This document shows positions 1 to 7,912 of a DNA stretch of 64,000 nt, piece after piece (the stretch's first letter is position 1; every line of letters starts with the position of its first letter). Location: positions 1 through 64,000 of the forward strand of contig NZ_JAQSDN010000013.1 of assembly GCF_029945925.1 (NCBI RefSeq), in the 5' to 3' direction. This DNA is from Polaromonas sp. (lineage in GTDB: Bacteria; Pseudomonadota; Gammaproteobacteria; Burkholderiales; Burkholderiaceae_C). A model generated the notes under the pieces. That model saw only the letters and a list, made by a program, of their open reading frames with translations, was not told the DNA's origin and searched no databases. The translations under genes and the position numbers were made by a program.

Positions 1-51
1 AATGGCGGCAACGAGAGTTTACACATGTTTCGTTATTTATGTGTCAATGTA

Positions 52-204
52 CTAGAGCTTGAGCGAGCCGGTCCCGAACAGGCCGAGCAGGCCAATGATG
101 ATCAGGTAAATCGCAACGATGAAGTTGAGCAGGCGCGGCATGATCAGGATCAGGATGCCTGCGATCAGGGAGACGACGGGGCCGATGCTGAGATGAAGAT
201 TCAT
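52..204 (-). CDS. DUF3096-type small membrane protein
   Basis: The product is a 50-residue, almost wholly hydrophobic peptide. Two membrane helices are separated by a short MPRLLN turn, a layout I associate with the DUF3096 family of short two-helix proteins. The ATG at 204 is preceded by AAGGA about 6 bases upstream; the reading frame extends further upstream, but that part is arginine/tryptophan-rich and looks like non-coding frame. It lies downstream of the GST gene on the same strand, 130 bp away. The function is unknown; it is probably an inner-membrane protein. Confidence 0.75.
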   Translation of the reverse strand: MNLHLSIGPVVSLIAGILILIMPRLLNFIVAIYLIIIGLLGLFGTGSLKL

Positions 205-334
205 GGGGTTTCCTTGCGGGGAGTGAAGGGATGCCGCCAGTCCTCGAGGCACGGCGGCAAGGCAGGCACCAATGTAGCGACCGGCCTGCCGCGTGTATGT
301 AGGACGAAACGGCCAGATGGAAGAATCAGGACCA

Positions 335-1051
335 TCAGGCCCGGTCGGCCGGTGCCAGCGGTGGAGACGGCAGCATCGCCGCCAGAAAACCCGGCAGCGG
401 CCGACCCTGCGACTGCAGGTAGGCCGCCATCGCGCCAGCCACCTCGCGCACGGCCGGCCGTCGTGAAAGCCGCTCGCGCCAAGCCAGCAGGCGCGGCGTG
501 CGTCCATCCATCGCGGCGCCCATGCGTTCGCCGAACAACTGCGCCATGTAAAACGCAATATCTGCAAAGGAATACGCGCCGCCCAGGTAATCGCGGTTGG
601 CCAGCAGGCCGTCCATCTTCAGGTAAAACAGTGCGGACGCCTCACGCGCGGCAACAGCCACAGGGTCCTGCGGCTGGTCCTGCAGGCTCATCAGCCGGAC
701 AATGGGCGGGAAATAGACCTCGTCCGACTGGTGCTCGAGCAGGCGCGCCCTGGCTTTCGCAGCGGCACCTGCCGGCCACAGCCCGGGTTCGGGCTGCAGC
801 TCTTCGAGGTATTCAAAAATCTGGGTCGAGTCGAACAACTCCAGCGCCCCATGAACCAGCACCGGCACCTGCTGCCTGGGGTTGATGCGCAGCACCTCGG
901 GATGTTTGGGCTGGTACAGGCGCTGCATGTCAAAGGGCACCATGACCAGTTCGAAGTCCAGCCCTTTTTCCAGGGCGGCGATCTGCACCTTGGCGCCGAA
1001 CATGCTCAGGGGCCCGGAGTACAGGCGTATCGGTGCAGAAAGATGGTTCAT
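335..1051 (-). CDS. Glutathione S-transferase family protein
   Basis: A 238-residue GST: an N-terminal thioredoxin-like domain (about residues 1-85) with the conserved QVPVL cis-proline loop and the following LFDSTQIFEYLEE helix, then an all-alpha C-terminal domain. The likely reaction is glutathione conjugation or thiol exchange on a small electrophile in the cytoplasm. The start is the ATG at 1051, because its A is the last base of the upstream permease TGA (TGATG arrangement), giving translational coupling. It is therefore the last gene of an ABC-importer operon, so its substrate may be the imported compound or a breakdown product. The substrate cannot be read from the sequence. Confidence 0.85.
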   Translation of the reverse strand: MNHLSAPIRLYSGPLSMFGAKVQIAALEKGLDFELVMVPFDMQRLYQPKHPEVLRINPRQQVPVLVHGALELFDSTQIFEYLEELQPEPGLWPAGAAAKARARLLEHQSDEVYFPPIVRLMSLQDQPQDPVAVAAREASALFYLKMDGLLANRDYLGGAYSFADIAFYMAQLFGERMGAAMDGRTPRLLAWRERLSRRPAVREVAGAMAAYLQSQGRPLPGFLAAMLPSPPLAPADRA

Positions 1052-1890
1052 CAGAGTTTCTCCGTCTCGCCGGTGCGGGGTTGCCACTTCATGAGCTTGC
1101 GTTCAATGCGGCCGACAATACCGTCGAGCACCAGCGCAAACGCCGTCAGCACCACGATACCGGCAAACACGGTGTTGACGTCGAAGGTGCCTTCGGCCTG
1201 CAGGATCAGATAACCGACGCCGCGCGCCGAACCGAGGTACTCGCCCACCACGGCCCCGACAAAAGCCAGGCCGACCGAGGTGTGCAGGCTGGAAAACACC
1301 CAGCTGGTGGCGCTGGGCAGGTAAACGGTGCGCAGCAACTGTCTTTGATTCGCGCCCAACATCCTCGCATTGGCCAGCACCACCGGGCTGACCTCCCTGA
1401 CGCCCTGATAGACATTGAAAAACACAATGAAGAACACCAGCGTGACCGCCAGCGCCACCTTGCTCCAGATGCCCAGGCCGAACCACATCGCAAAAATCGG
1501 CGCGAGGATCACGCGCGGCATCGAGTTGGCAGCCTTGATGTAGGGATCCATGATCGCGCTGGCCATGGGCGCCAGTGCCAGCCACAGGCCGCAGGCCAGG
1601 CCCAGCACCGTGCCGATGCCGAAGGCGAGCACGGTTTCGAGCAGCGTCGTGCCCAGGTGCAGGTAAATGTCGGCGTTGCCCGGCAGACCGTCGGGGAACA
1701 ACAGGCTGGGGCCGAAGCCGAAAGGCATGAACCAGGACCAGACCCGCCCCGCCACCTTGACCGGCTCGCCGAGGAAAAAAGCCAGTTGCTGGTCGCGCGA
1801 GGCGAGTTGCCACAGGCCCAGAAAAACCACCAGCATGCCGATTTGCCAGACGCGCAGGTTTTTGTCGGAGGGTTTGAGATAACGCCACAT
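1051..1890 (-). CDS. ABC transporter permease (SsuC/TauC class)
   Basis: A 279-residue inner-membrane permease of the binding-protein-dependent transport family. The hydrophobic profile suggests about six helices, and the conserved cytoplasmic EAA-type loop that contacts the ATPase lies near residues 180-200 (VLANARMLGANQ). The start ATG is preceded by GGAGG at good spacing. It overlaps the GST gene by one base and follows the ATPase gene in an operon with a periplasmic binding protein. The family imports nitrate, taurine, alkanesulfonates, bicarbonate or pyrimidine precursors; the substrate here is open. A GC-rich repeat separates it from the ATPase gene. Confidence 0.9.
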   Translation of the reverse strand: MWRYLKPSDKNLRVWQIGMLVVFLGLWQLASRDQQLAFFLGEPVKVAGRVWSWFMPFGFGPSLLFPDGLPGNADIYLHLGTTLLETVLAFGIGTVLGLACGLWLALAPMASAIMDPYIKAANSMPRVILAPIFAMWFGLGIWSKVALAVTLVFFIVFFNVYQGVREVSPVVLANARMLGANQRQLLRTVYLPSATSWVFSSLHTSVGLAFVGAVVGEYLGSARGVGYLILQAEGTFDVNTVFAGIVVLTAFALVLDGIVGRIERKLMKWQPRTGETEKL

Positions 1891-1950
1891 ATCAAGCTCC
1901 TCCGCAGCGAGCGGTGGCGCGCAGTTTTCCGCCGAACCACCTCACACCCT

Positions 1951-2044
1951 CCAGCCGGGGCCGCGGAACCGGCTTTGCCGGGCCGCAGGCGCAGCGCCCC
2001 CTCGGGGGGCAGAGAGCTACGCGTAGCGAGCGAACGTGGGGGCA
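1951..2044 (-). repeat. GC-rich 3'-end repeat, copy A
   Basis: First of six copies of a GC-rich interspersed repeat. Read with the gene it follows, it starts GCCCCCACG a few bases after the ATPase stop codon (stop at 2050-2052) and ends at CCCCGGCTGG. It contains nested inverted repeats (GGTTCCGCGGCCCC and CCCGAGGGGG cores) that can fold in RNA. It sits inside the operon, between ATPase and permease. Confidence 0.85.
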
Positions 2045-2049
2045 CATGT

Positions 2050-2886
2050 TCAGGCTTTCTTCAGTTGCTGCGCATAACCCTTGAGCACCTCGTCGCGCAG
2101 CACGTCCCAGATCTGCGTGTGCAGCTCGATGAAACGCGGCTGGGTGCGCACCTCGGCGACGTTGCGCGGGCGCGGCAGGTCGATCACGAATTCACCCATG
2201 GGAACCGTGGCCGGTCCGGCCGACAACACCACCACCCGGTCGCTCATGGCAATGGCTTCGTCGAGGTCGTGCGTGATGAACAGCACCGCCTTCTTTTTGG
2301 CCGCCCACAGGTCCAGCACCTCGTTCTCCATGAGCTGGCGGGTCTGGATGTCGAGTGCCGAAAAAGGCTCGTCCATCAGGATGATGTCCGGGTCCAGCGC
2401 CAGCACCTGGGCCAGCGCAGTGCGCTTGCGCATGCCGCCCGAGAGCTGGTGCGGGTAACGGTCACCGAAGCCGCTCAGGCCGACCCGTTCCAGCCAGGCC
2501 TGCGCCTGGGCGCGGGCTTGCCCGTCGGGCACGCCGCGGTACTGCAGGCCGACCATGACGTTGTCGATCGCGCTGCGCCAGGGCATCAGCGCCTCGGTCT
2601 GGAACATGTAGCCGGCGCGGGTGTTGATGCCGTTCAGCGGCTGGCCGAACACCTTCACCGTGCCGGAAGTCGGCGGCAACAAGCCCGCGCCTATGTTGAG
2701 CAGGGTGGATTTGCCGCAGCCGGTCGGGCCGACCACAGAGACAAATTCACCCGCCCGTATGCGCAGCGTGGTTTGGCCAACAGCGGTGTAGCCCGGCCCG
2801 GCGTCATCACGCGAACGGAAGGTGCAGGTGATGTCCAGCAACTCGAGTGCGTAATCGGCGCTGTGATGGGCGGTCAGGTCCGGCAT
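2050..2886 (-). CDS. ABC transporter ATP-binding protein (SsuB/TauB class)
   Basis: A 278-residue ATPase energising the adjacent permease. Walker A GPTGCGKST is at about residues 53-61, followed by the Q-loop (YMFQTEALMPW), the signature LSGGMRKRTALAQ, Walker B DIILMDEPFSALD and the H-loop ITHDLDEA. All catalytic elements are intact. I chose the ATG at 2886; an in-frame TTG at 2919 would add 11 residues and neither has a strong ribosome-binding site. It lies between the binding-protein and permease genes, with a GC-rich repeat on each side. The motifs are seen directly; the substrate class is inferred from the partners. Confidence 0.92.
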   Translation of the reverse strand: MPDLTAHHSADYALELLDITCTFRSRDDAGPGYTAVGQTTLRIRAGEFVSVVGPTGCGKSTLLNIGAGLLPPTSGTVKVFGQPLNGINTRAGYMFQTEALMPWRSAIDNVMVGLQYRGVPDGQARAQAQAWLERVGLSGFGDRYPHQLSGGMRKRTALAQVLALDPDIILMDEPFSALDIQTRQLMENEVLDLWAAKKKAVLFITHDLDEAIAMSDRVVVLSAGPATVPMGEFVIDLPRPRNVAEVRTQPRFIELHTQIWDVLRDEVLKGYAQQLKKA

Positions 2887-2960
2887 GGGTCGATTGTCGT
2901 TGCGAACAGGGCTGCTCAATGGGAGCGAGCGGCACGCGAAACGGCTGTGAGGGTCTCATA

Positions 2961-3139
2961 CCAGCCTGGGCCGCGGAACCGGCTCCGCCGGGCCGCAGGC
3001 GCAACGGCCCCCTCGGGGCTGGAGCCTGCGGCTCCAAAGCTGCCTGCGCAGCTTTGGACAGGCGACAGAAGCGAAGCCTCTGGCGAGCGGCGGCCTGCAA
3101 GGTGCAGAGAGCTACGCGAAGCGAGCGAACGTGGGGGCC
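2961..3139 (-). repeat. GC-rich 3'-end repeat, copy B (long form)
   Basis: The long form of the repeat: the core of copy A plus about 85 bp holding two further hairpins, GGAGCCTGCGGCTCC and CCAAAGCTGC/GCAGCTTTGG. It begins about 5 bases beyond the stop of the binding-protein gene in the same orientation as the other copies. Copy E, after rho, is the same long form. Confidence 0.85.
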
Positions 3140-3143
3140 ATAT

Positions 3144-4190
3144 TCATGCCTTGAATTTGTCCTTGGCGCGCCGCGCAAACTCATTGGTATAGGTCTTGCC
3201 CAGATCAATCTTGTCGGCCTTGATGCTGGCGTCAAAACTGGCAAGGGCCTTGAGCGCCGTCCTGGCACCTTCTTCAGGAATGAGGCCGTCCAGCGCGATC
3301 GCGTCACGCACCTTGTTAAACGACGCCAGGTACAGGCCGCGGTCACCAAGCAGGTAGTTGTCGGGCACGGTCTTGATGATGTCGCCCGGGCCGGCGGTTT
3401 GCAGCCACTTCAGGCCATGCACGATGGCGTTGGCCAGCGCCTGGCAGGTGTTGGGATTTTTCTGGATGAATTCGGTGGGCGCGTACAGGCAGGCCGCCGG
3501 CATGGGGCCGCCAAACACGTCAATCGTGCCTTTGAGCGTGCGTGTGTCCGAGATGATTTTCACCTCGCCTTTTTGCTCGAGCATGGTCATCACCGGGTCG
3601 GTGTTGCTCATGGCGTCGATCTGGCCCGAGCGCAGGGCCGCCAGCGCACCGGCCGCCGTGCCGACACCGATGAAACTCACGTCCCCCGGCTTGAGTCCGG
3701 CGCGCGACAGCACCAGGTTGGCCATCATGTTGGTGGACGAGCCCGGTGCGGACACGCCGATCTTCTTTCCACGCAGGTCTGCCACCGTTTTGTAGTTGGG
3801 CATGTTTTTGGTGGACACGCCAAAGGCAATCTGCGGCGCCCGGCCCTGCAGCACAAAGGCCTGGAACATCTGGTTCTTCGACTGCAGGTTGATGGTGTGT
3901 TCGTAAGCGCCCGACACCACATCGGCCGAACCGCCCACCACCGCCTGCAACGCCCGCGCACCGCCGGCAAAGTCGCTGATCTCCACATCCAGGCCCTCGG
4001 CCTTGAAGTAGCCGAGCTGCTCGGTGATGGTCAGCGGCAGGTAATAAAACGCCGCCTTGCCGCCGACAGCCAGCGCGATTTTTGTTTTTTCCAGCTTGCC
4101 CTGCGCACGCAAGGCCGGAAAGGCCAAGGACGCGGCACCGAGTGCGACCGCACTGGCGAAAGTTCTGCGGTTGACGGCGAGGTGATTCAT
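3144..4190 (-). CDS. ABC transporter substrate-binding protein (NMT1/SsuA-like)
   Basis: A 348-residue periplasmic binding protein. The N-terminus reads MNHLAVNRRTFASAVALGAA, a twin-arginine type export signal, with probable cleavage after FPALRAQ. The mature part has the NMT1/THI5-like fold that binds nitrate, sulfonates, taurine or thiamine precursors (YYLPLTITEQLGYFKAEGLDVE, then VSAPGSSTNMMA near residue 155). It is the first gene of the importer operon (binding protein, ATPase, permease, GST). The ATG at 4190 is chosen because the signal peptide begins there. Specificity is not determinable by eye. Confidence 0.9.
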   Translation of the reverse strand: MNHLAVNRRTFASAVALGAASLAFPALRAQGKLEKTKIALAVGGKAAFYYLPLTITEQLGYFKAEGLDVEISDFAGGARALQAVVGGSADVVSGAYEHTINLQSKNQMFQAFVLQGRAPQIAFGVSTKNMPNYKTVADLRGKKIGVSAPGSSTNMMANLVLSRAGLKPGDVSFIGVGTAAGALAALRSGQIDAMSNTDPVMTMLEQKGEVKIISDTRTLKGTIDVFGGPMPAACLYAPTEFIQKNPNTCQALANAIVHGLKWLQTAGPGDIIKTVPDNYLLGDRGLYLASFNKVRDAIALDGLIPEEGARTALKALASFDASIKADKIDLGKTYTNEFARRAKDKFKA

Positions 4191-4244
4191 TGGGCGGGTT
4201 CTCTCTCTGATTTTTTTATGGCTTCGGAAAGAGCATAGCCAGCA

Positions 4245-4282
4245 CAAAAAAAACCCGCATCGGTATCATCCCGTGCGGGTTT
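4245..4282 (-). terminator. Intrinsic terminator of the MAPEG gene
   Basis: On the minus strand a 9-bp perfect stem (AAACCCGCA/TGCGGGTTT) is followed by a run of eight or nine T. It lies downstream of the gene ending at 4357 and just upstream of the importer operon, so it should insulate the operon from read-through. Confidence 0.8.
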
Positions 4283-4294
4283 GTACGGAACAAG

Positions 4295-4341
4295 GACTCT
4301 CTGCCTAACTCGCGCCGCGCGCGAGAGTTAGGCAGAGAGTC
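4295..4341. repeat. Perfect 17-bp inverted repeat
   Basis: The arms GACTCTCTGCCTAACTC (4295-4311) and its exact reverse complement (4325-4341) flank a 13-base GC-rich loop. It lies between the MAPEG stop codon and the terminator at 4245-4282. There is no T-run directly after it. It could be an mRNA 3'-end stabilising hairpin or an operator; no copies are seen elsewhere in the window. Confidence 0.7.
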
Positions 4342-4356
4342 ATTGGTTACCAGACG

Positions 4357-4770
4357 TTACCGGTAGCCCAGAAAAAGAATGCCGATATTGACCAGCAGCG
4401 CCAGGAACCAGATCACGCTGCGGCTCATGGCCATGTCGGCAACGTACATCATGACGTAGGCGATGCGCAGCACGACAAACACGAACGCAAACACGTCGAG
4501 CCGCACCTGCGAGGCCTGCAGCTGGTGCGCAATGATCACGGCGGCAAAGAAGAAGGGCAAGGCTTCGAAGGTGTTGGCCTGCGCGGCATTGGCTCGCGCG
4601 CGCCAGTCGGTTTGCCGCGCCAGCCAGGCACGCGGGTTGTGGTTGTCGAAGCCGCCCCTGTTCGCCGGGGTCGTCATCGTGCCCCACTTGGCCAGCGCCG
4701 CGCAGGCGATGGGCAGCAGCGCAGCGGCCAGCAGGCACCAGTAGGCCACGGTGAAACGAGCATAGGTCAT
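4357..4770 (-). CDS. MAPEG family membrane protein
   Basis: A 137-residue protein with four predicted membrane helices, matching MAPEG proteins (membrane-associated proteins in eicosanoid and glutathione metabolism). The conserved block NPRAWLARQTDWRARANAAQ, an asparagine/arginine-rich loop followed by NTFEALPFF, is present. Bacterial members are often glutathione-dependent transferases or peroxidases in the inner membrane, but most are uncharacterised. It appears monocistronic with its own terminator downstream. A partial ATAGCT repeat (4818-4846) lies between it and recR. Confidence 0.82.
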   Translation of the reverse strand: MTYARFTVAYWCLLAAALLPIACAALAKWGTMTTPANRGGFDNHNPRAWLARQTDWRARANAAQANTFEALPFFFAAVIIAHQLQASQVRLDVFAFVFVVLRIAYVMMYVADMAMSRSVIWFLALLVNIGILFLGYR

Positions 4771-4817
4771 GGTGAAGTGCCTTTCTGGCTTGCAGTCATG
4801 GATGAACGGGCGCGGTT

Positions 4818-4846
4818 AGCTATAAAAACAGTAGCAATAGGAATGG
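4818..4846. repeat. ATAGCT element, partial
   Basis: Reads GCTATAAAAACAGTAGCAAT, which matches the GCTAT..AATAGC palindromic end of the ATAGCT element seen throughout the window; the GCCC half is missing. Confidence 0.55.
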
Positions 4847-4860
4847 GGCGCAGCCGCGCG

Positions 4861-5487
4861 CTAGCGGCGATCCACCAGCGCATGGGCAATCGTGCCGAGG
4901 TCCACGTACTCGAGCTCGCTGCCCACAGGCACGCCCCGCGCCAGGCGGGTGACCTGCACGCCGCGGCTTTTGAGCGCCTGCGCAATCACATGCGCGGTGG
5001 CCTCGCCTTCGGCGGTGAAGTTGGTGGCCAGGATGACTTCCTGCACCTCGCGCTCCGCGGCAGCGGGCGGATCGCCCTGGGCGTCCCTGGGCAACACGCG
5101 GTCGAACAGCTTTTGCAGACCGATGTCATGCGGTCCGATGCCGTCAAGCGGGCTGAGCTTGCCCATCAGCACGAAATACAGGCCGCGGTAAGCCAGCGTG
5201 CGCTCCAGCGCCGCCTGGTCGGCCGGGGTTTCCACCACACACAGCTTGCTGCGGTCGCGCGCCGGGTTGGCGCAGGTGCTGCAGATGTCGAGCTCGGTCA
5301 AGGTGTTGCACAACGCGCAGTGTCTGACGCTGTGCACCGCATGTTCGAGCGCCCGCGCAATCTGCAGGGCGCCGGGCTTGTCATGCTGCAGCAGATGAAA
5401 CGCCATGCGCGCGGCCGACTTCGCGCCTACACCCGGCAGGCGCCGCAGCGCCTGGGTCAGGCCTTCAAGCGCATTCGAATCAGCCAT
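4861..5487 (-). CDS. recR: Recombination mediator protein RecR
   Basis: A 208-residue RecR, which with RecF and RecO loads RecA on gapped DNA. The N-terminal helix-hairpin-helix ([15 protein letters not shown]), a zinc finger with two CxxC pairs (CALC...CSTC, about residues 53-68), the Toprim domain ([12 protein letters not shown]) and the C-terminal Walker-like segment are in the expected order and length. I start at [10 protein letters not shown]; an in-frame ATG four codons upstream is possible. It follows ybaB and dnaX on the same strand, the classic dnaX-ybaB-recR arrangement. Confidence 0.96.
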   Translation of the reverse strand: MADSNALEGLTQALRRLPGVGAKSAARMAFHLLQHDKPGALQIARALEHAVHSVRHCALCNTLTELDICSTCANPARDRSKLCVVETPADQAALERTLAYRGLYFVLMGKLSPLDGIGPHDIGLQKLFDRVLPRDAQGDPPAAAEREVQEVILATNFTAEGEATAHVIAQALKSRGVQVTRLARGVPVGSELEYVDLGTIAHALVDRR

Positions 5488-5528
5488 GGTGGAGGGCAAC
5501 TGCGGCGTATGCAGGCCTGGACACCAGA

Positions 5529-5618
5529 CCAGCCGGGGCCGCGGAACCGGGTTTGCCGGGCCGCAGCGGCCCCCTCGGGGGGCAGAGAGCTACGCGCAGC
5601 GAGGGAACGTGGGGGCCC
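5529..5618 (-). repeat. GC-rich 3'-end repeat, copy C
   Basis: Short form of the repeat between ybaB and recR, beginning about 6 bases after the ybaB stop codon in the fixed orientation (GCCCCCACG end adjacent to the stop). Confidence 0.85.
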
Positions 5619-5624
5619 AAAATT

Positions 5625-5957
5625 CTAGAACGGGAGTTTCATCCCGCCGGGCAGTCCCGGCATGCCGGCCGTGAGCTTGCCCATTTTTTCCTGGCTCAGG
5701 TCTTCGGCCTTGCGCACGGCCGCGTTGAAGGCGGCGGCCACCAGGTCTTCGAGCATGTCCTTGTCGTCGGTCAGCAAGCTGGGGTCGATCTCGACCCGTT
5801 TGACGTCGTGTTTGCAGGTCATGGTGACCTTGACCAGGCCGGCGCCCGACTCGGCCGTGACTTCGATGAAGGCGAGTTCGTCCTGCGCCTTTTTCAGGTT
5901 GTCCTGCATGGCCTGCGCCTGCTTCATCAGGCCGGCGAGTTGTCCTTTGTTGAACAT
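5625..5957 (-). CDS. ybaB: YbaB/EbfC nucleoid-associated protein
   Basis: A 110-residue YbaB/EbfC family DNA-binding protein. It starts [20 protein letters not shown] and has the family core [25 protein letters not shown]. Family members form dimers and bind DNA with little sequence preference. An AAGGAAAAAAG stretch just before the ATG serves as ribosome-binding site. It lies 29 bp downstream of dnaX and upstream of recR. Confidence 0.95.
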   Translation of the reverse strand: MFNKGQLAGLMKQAQAMQDNLKKAQDELAFIEVTAESGAGLVKVTMTCKHDVKRVEIDPSLLTDDKDMLEDLVAAAFNAAVRKAEDLSQEKMGKLTAGMPGLPGGMKLPF

Positions 5958-5986
5958 GTCTTTTTTCCTTTAAAACTTGGTGGTAA

Positions 5987-7882
5987 TCATATCGGCTTGC
6001 CCGCCACCGGAGCGAGCGGTTTGATGCTGCCCGGCACAATTCTGGCACCCCAGTCGCGCACCATGTCCTGCACAAACGGATCGTTCTGAATGGTTTCCTC
6101 GGCCAGGCGTTGCCGCTCCTGCGCGGCGGCGGCATTGCGCCGGGCCGGCGAATCGCCGACGGGGCCAAGTTCGACCACGAGTGTCGGTGCCTGGCTGCTC
6201 TCAGGCAGCGCGGCCTGCAGCGCCAGCTGGAGTTTTTCACGCGCGGCGGCCTGGTTCAGTGACTCGCGTTCAACGCGCAGGGTCCAGACCCCGTCGGTCT
6301 GCGCGCGCAACTCGGACTGCAGCGCCAGTTCACGCACCAGCGCGCCTATCATTTCAGCGGCCACCATGCGGTTGACCAGCGCCGTCCAGAGGTCGCCGAG
6401 AGGGCTGTTCATGACCACGGGCGCAGCAGGCGCAGCGGCGGCTGGCGCCAACACAGAAGCTGCGACCGGCGCGGGCGATGGGGCCGGTGCTGGCGCCGAA
6501 ACCGGCATGGGCAAGGCGTCTTCCCACGGCAGGGGATCCCTCGATGCTACAAAATCAGGAGCTGCCGGCGCCCGCTGCACAAGGGCAGAAGGCCGATTTT
6601 CTTCCATGTTCTGGCGAAGCGGCGGTGCAGCCACCGCGGGGCGAACCGGAGCGGAGGGCGCGACAGACGCCGCAACGGGACGGGCGGCCACGGCGCTGGC
6701 CGGCACACTCTCAGGCTGCGGCTTTTTTGGGGGCTCGACGGCGCCCCCCTGTGCGGCGGCCGCCGTCGTCGCGCCCGGGGGTTTGAAGGCCAGCAGGCGC
6801 AGCAGCACCATGGTCAGCGCCGCGTAGTCGTCGGGCGCCAGCCCCAGTTCGGCGCGGCCATGCAGGCACAGGCTGTACAGCAGCTGCGTCTCGTCGGACG
6901 GCATGGATTGCGCCAGGCGCGCGGTGGCGGCGATCTCGGGGTCGGCATCGTCGTCCCCCGCGTCCATGCCGGGCACCGCCTGCAGCACCGCCATGCGCTG
7001 CAGCACGGTGGCCATTTCCTCGAGGGTGGAGGCGGCGCTCAGGCCGTTCAGGCGCAAGACCTCGGAGGTTTCGACCACACTTTTGCCGTCGCCGCGCGCC
7101 AGCGCATCGAGCAGCTGGAACACATAGCTGCGGTCCACGCTGCCCAGCATCTGGCGCACGCTGGCTTCCTGCAACTGGCCGGAGCCGAAGGCGATCGCCT
7201 GGTCGGTCAGCGACAGCGCGTCGCGCATGGAGCCGCGCGCGGCGCGCGCCAGCAGGCGCAGGGCCTGCGGCTCGGCTTCGATGTTTTCGGCCCGCAGCAC
7301 CTGCACCAGGTGCTCCAGAATGGTTTCCGGTGCCATCGGCCTCAGGTTGAACTGCAGGCAGCGCGACAACACGGTGGCCGGCACCTTCTGCGGGTCGGTC
7401 GTGGCCAGCACGAACTTCAGGTATTCAGGCGGCTCTTCCAGCGTCTTGAGCATGGCGTTGAACGCCGTGTTCGTCAGCATGTGGACCTCGTCGATCATGA
7501 AGACCTTGAAGCGCCCCACCACCGGCTTGTAAACCGCCTGCTCGAGCAGTTGCGCAATCTCGTCGACGCCTCGGTTGGAGGCCGCATCGAGCTCGGTGTA
7601 GTCAACAAACCGGCCGCTGTCGATATCGGTGCAGGCCTGGCAGACGCCACACGGCGTGGCGGTGATGCCGCCCTGCCCGTCCACCCCCAGGCAATTGAGC
7701 GACTTGGCGAGGATGCGCGAGATCGTGGTCTTGCCGACGCCGCGCGTGCCGGTGAACAGGTAGGCATGGTGCAGCCGCTGCGTGCCCAGTGCGTTGCTGA
7801 GCGCCTGCACCACATGCGACTGCCCGACCATTTCAGAAAAATTCCGGGGGCGGTATTTGCGGGCAAGGACGAGGTAGGACAT
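5987..7882 (-). CDS. dnaX: DNA polymerase III subunits tau and gamma
   Basis: A 631-residue clamp-loader subunit. The AAA+ domain has Walker A GTRGVGKTT at residues 45-53, zinc-binding cysteines 64, 78, 81 and 84, the DEVHML Walker B and the SRC sensor (TVLSRCLQF). Domain III and an Ala/Pro-rich linker follow, then the tau-specific C-terminus that contacts DnaB and the polymerase. In the linker (6722-6730) the codons CCA AAA AAG form the A AAA AAG slippery heptamer used in Escherichia coli dnaX; a -1 shift leads to a TGA after three codons, giving a gamma form of about 390 residues. An ATAGCT repeat (6545-6600) is read in frame within the same linker. Confidence 0.97.
   Translation of the reverse strand: MSYLVLARKYRPRNFSEMVGQSHVVQALSNALGTQRLHHAYLFTGTRGVGKTTISRILAKSLNCLGVDGQGGITATPCGVCQACTDIDSGRFVDYTELDAASNRGVDEIAQLLEQAVYKPVVGRFKVFMIDEVHMLTNTAFNAMLKTLEEPPEYLKFVLATTDPQKVPATVLSRCLQFNLRPMAPETILEHLVQVLRAENIEAEPQALRLLARAARGSMRDALSLTDQAIAFGSGQLQEASVRQMLGSVDRSYVFQLLDALARGDGKSVVETSEVLRLNGLSAASTLEEMATVLQRMAVLQAVPGMDAGDDDADPEIAATARLAQSMPSDETQLLYSLCLHGRAELGLAPDDYAALTMVLLRLLAFKPPGATTAAAAQGGAVEPPKKPQPESVPASAVAARPVAASVAPSAPVRPAVAAPPLRQNMEENRPSALVQRAPAAPDFVASRDPLPWEDALPMPVSAPAPAPSPAPVAASVLAPAAAAPAAPVVMNSPLGDLWTALVNRMVAAEMIGALVRELALQSELRAQTDGVWTLRVERESLNQAAAREKLQLALQAALPESSQAPTLVVELGPVGDSPARRNAAAAQERQRLAEETIQNDPFVQDMVRDWGARIVPGSIKPLAPVAGKPI
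6545..6600 (-). repeat. ATAGCT element inside dnaX
   Basis: The segment GCTACAAAATCAGGAGCTGC followed by GCGCCCG, AAGGGC and GGCCGATTTT matches the ATAGCT element from end to end. It is translated in frame within the tau linker (ENRPSALVQRAPAAPDFVAS), a region expected to be unstructured. Confidence 0.7.
6711..6730 (-). promoter_or_regulatory. Programmed -1 frameshift site of dnaX
   Basis: The slippery heptamer A AAA AAG (6728-6722) is in the phase required for tandem -1 slippage. The shifted frame reads GCC GCA GCC TGA, ending at 6711. A Shine-Dalgarno-like AGGGGG lies about 15 bases upstream of the heptamer, similar in principle to the stimulator in E. coli. Confidence 0.8.
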
Positions 7883-7912
7883 TCCCTGATTCTACGGTTG
7901 CGCCAGAGCCCC

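Noticed and set aside
5590..6240. Long open frames antisense or out of frame to ybaB, dnaX and many other genes
   Set aside because: High GC content opens shadow frames; these are rich in Arg, Ala, Pro and His and lack family motifs, while the overlapped genes are clearly real.
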